Positions 22,928 through 25,464 of a stretch of 25,464 bases of DNA are shown in pieces. A program made the translations under genes and the position numbers. Source of the stretch: JAIOHN01 sp038258185 (GTDB taxonomy: Bacteria; Chloroflexota; Anaerolineae; Aggregatilineales; Phototrophicaceae); the NCBI GenBank assembly GCA_038258185.1, contig JBBSQD010000062.1, forward strand, positions 1 to 25,464, read 5' to 3'. The notes beneath the pieces are model-generated. The model did no database searches and was not told the origin of the DNA. It worked only from the letters and a program-made list of their open reading frames with translations. Positions within the stretch are counted from its first letter, which is position 1. Every line of letters begins with the position of its first letter.

Positions 22928-23494
22928 ATGTGGCGTGGCATCTTAAGTATTCTTGCTTTGCTTTTGATGGGCGGGGCATTGGTGGTCATTATCCCCATAT
23001 TCATTCTTCCCAACACGGATTTGCATATACTTTTACCCGTATTGAAACCGTTGCATCAGGCGCTCGCCTGTGAACCGGGCGAACAGATGGAATATGAGTA
23101 TCAAAATTATGACGGAACGACCGAAACTCATTTTCGCTGTGTAAACGCTAGCGGACGCGAACGCGATGTTGACAGCATTTTGCGAAGACCCGCCAATTAC
23201 GCGCTGGCGGTGTTTTGCCTGGGTGGGTTGTTATTGCTTGCGCCATTTTACGTCGCGGTTCGCCAGGGCATGATGCGTGAAACCATGCCGGCGGTGCAAG
23301 ACGCGCTACAGCAAAGTTATCAGCAGGTGCGCCAGCTATCCACTGACCCGACTCAAAGCACGTCGGCTACTCTCAATGCTTCCGGTCAACAACAGCTTGA
23401 TGCCTTGAACAAAGTGAGACAGCAGGGATTGATCACGCAGGAAGCCTATGAAAACGCCAAAAAACAGATTTTCGACAACTTTAGCGCAAACTGA
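22928..23494 (+). CDS. Two-helix membrane protein with C-terminal SHOCT domain
   Basis: From ATG 22928, preceded by AGGAG 7 bases upstream, the product has 188 residues; the in-frame GTG at 22886 has no such site. Two membrane helices (about 3-28 and about 91-111) flank an external loop with two cysteines (ACEPGE and RCVNAS), which may form a disulfide. The cytoplasmic tail ends in a SHOCT-like helical hairpin (QLDALNKVRQQGLITQEAYE), a short motif common at the end of membrane proteins and thought to mediate oligomerisation. It is convergent with the nagB-like gene, 23 bases apart. The function is unknown. Confidence 0.8.
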   Translation: MWRGILSILALLLMGGALVVIIPIFILPNTDLHILLPVLKPLHQALACEPGEQMEYEYQNYDGTTETHFRCVNASGRERDVDSILRRPANYALAVFCLGGLLLLAPFYVAVRQGMMRETMPAVQDALQQSYQQVRQLSTDPTQSTSATLNASGQQQLDALNKVRQQGLITQEAYENAKKQIFDNFSAN

Positions 23495-23517
23495 TCCCTG
23501 CATTCAAGTCGACATCG

Positions 23518-24303
23518 CTACTGTTCCGTTTCAATTATGTCTGGTAACAAAGCGGCGGAAGCGGTGTCGAGAAGCAGGTGACAATCGGCATGGCGGCGCA
23601 GGATTGACGCGGGGCAATCCGGCGTGATGTCACCGGTCAGCGCGGTGTAGACCGCCTGCGCCTTCCGTGACTCCGGTGCGACGCATGAAATGGAGTCAGC
23701 CGCCATAATCATCGGTACGGTGAGCGACAGTGCGTGAGTCGGCACGGCAGCAAAATCCACGAAATGCCCCTCACCCACCTGCTGCAAGCGGCAGGCTTCA
23801 TCCAGCGTGACGACATGCACACGAGCGGAAGTATCGAAGTCGGCAGGCGGATCGTTGAAGGCCAAGTGGCCGTTTTCGCCAATGCCAACACAAGCCATAT
23901 CAATCGGCGCGGCGGCGAGTAAAGCGCTGTAACGGTCACATTCAGCGGTCAGGTCGGCGGCGTTGCCATCGAGCAGATGCACGGCGGCAAAGTCAATATG
24001 ATTAAAGAGTTTGTCGCGCAGGTAGCCACGAAAACTGGCCGGATGAGTCTCCGGCAGATTGACGTATTCGTCGAGGTGGAAAGCGGTCACCCGCGACCAA
24101 TCGACCTCAGCGGCGCGGGTGATCAGATGCTGCAAAAACGCAAGCTGCGAATTACCGGTGGCGAAAATTACACGCGCCATGCCACGCTGTTCAAGCGCCT
24201 GCTGGATACGAATCAGCACCGAGTCTGCGGCGGCGGCACCGAGGGCGGCGCTATCCGGGTAAACGCTGACGTGCAAGTGGTCAATGTCAAATGTGCGTGG
24301 CAT
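23518..24303 (-). CDS. Glucosamine-6-phosphate deaminase/isomerase-like protein
   Basis: This 261-residue NagB/6-phosphogluconolactonase-fold protein would convert glucosamine-6-phosphate to fructose-6-phosphate and ammonia. Seen are VIFATGNSQ (phosphate loop), FHLDEYV with Asp78 matching E. coli Asp72, GIGENGHLAFNDP (Asn144/His146) and a late APESRKAQAV basic segment. In E. coli NagB the second motif reads NDGH; the catalytic Asp141 is Asn here. This variant is common in a NagB-like subfamily, so exact activity is uncertain and I give no symbol. GGAG 8 bases before the ATG fixes the start. Its gene follows the M32 carboxypeptidase gene after 21 bases, so the two are probably one operon. Confidence 0.88.
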   Translation of the reverse strand: MPRTFDIDHLHVSVYPDSAALGAAAADSVLIRIQQALEQRGMARVIFATGNSQLAFLQHLITRAAEVDWSRVTAFHLDEYVNLPETHPASFRGYLRDKLFNHIDFAAVHLLDGNAADLTAECDRYSALLAAAPIDMACVGIGENGHLAFNDPPADFDTSARVHVVTLDEACRLQQVGEGHFVDFAAVPTHALSLTVPMIMAADSISCVAPESRKAQAVYTALTGDITPDCPASILRRHADCHLLLDTASAALLPDIIETEQ

Positions 24304-24324
24304 GGGTGTATCTCCATTGAATGG

Positions 24325-25464
<1,140 letters not shown>

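Overview
The window looks like chromosomal DNA of a Chloroflexota bacterium, probably of the Anaerolineae type. This is inferred from style, not from a marker gene. The signs are Thr/Pro-rich secreted proteins with SH3b or PD40 repeats, a Uma2-type nuclease, a TIR-NB-ARC-TPR regulator, a SHOCT membrane protein, intergenic hairpin repeats, and moderately high GC with AT-rich spacers. No tRNA, rRNA, CRISPR array, integrase or transposase was seen.

Layout. 1-2016: a glycoside-hydrolase-like protein (GHL6 type) cut by the left edge, a small acidic orphan, and a Uma2 nuclease that lies behind an FAD amine oxidase (2073-3218), both on the minus strand. 3436-5820: an SH3b lipoprotein converging on mutY, with a hairpin terminator between them. 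5821-6824: a repeat- and hairpin-rich spacer holding one small minus-strand gene, which sits behind a MerR-type promoter and a mini-ORF leader. 6825-9931: a lipocalin-like protein, a MerR regulator carrying two GyrI-like ligand domains, and a secreted PD40 beta-propeller. Three TTGACT promoters with 19-bp spacers around this block (6696-6726, 8837-8867, 10097-10127) suggest a small MerR regulon. 10518-13214: a large secreted subtilisin.

13417-16790 is the most interesting block. It holds two tandem paralogous genes whose products share a signal peptide or membrane anchor, a coiled coil and TPRs. The first also ends in a domain that I recognise as LSDAT/SLOG, the family found at the N terminus of TRPM channels and thought to sense nucleotide-derived ligands. 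16993-18463 holds a STAS-like protein and a membrane-anchored dienelactone hydrolase, followed by a pair of hairpin-rich repeats. 18815-22455 (minus) holds a TIR-NB-ARC-TPR protein with five nearly identical 40-residue TPRs, preceded by two or three small membrane-protein genes that appear to be in the same transcription unit. 22928-25464 holds a SHOCT membrane protein and a nagB-like / M32 carboxypeptidase pair cut by the right edge.

The candidate unusual systems are the membrane TPR/LSDAT pair, the TIR-STAND gene with its small membrane proteins, and the MerR regulon. The first two use domains tied to nucleotide signalling in bacterial conflict systems and lie about 2 kb apart, but the sequence does not prove that they work together.
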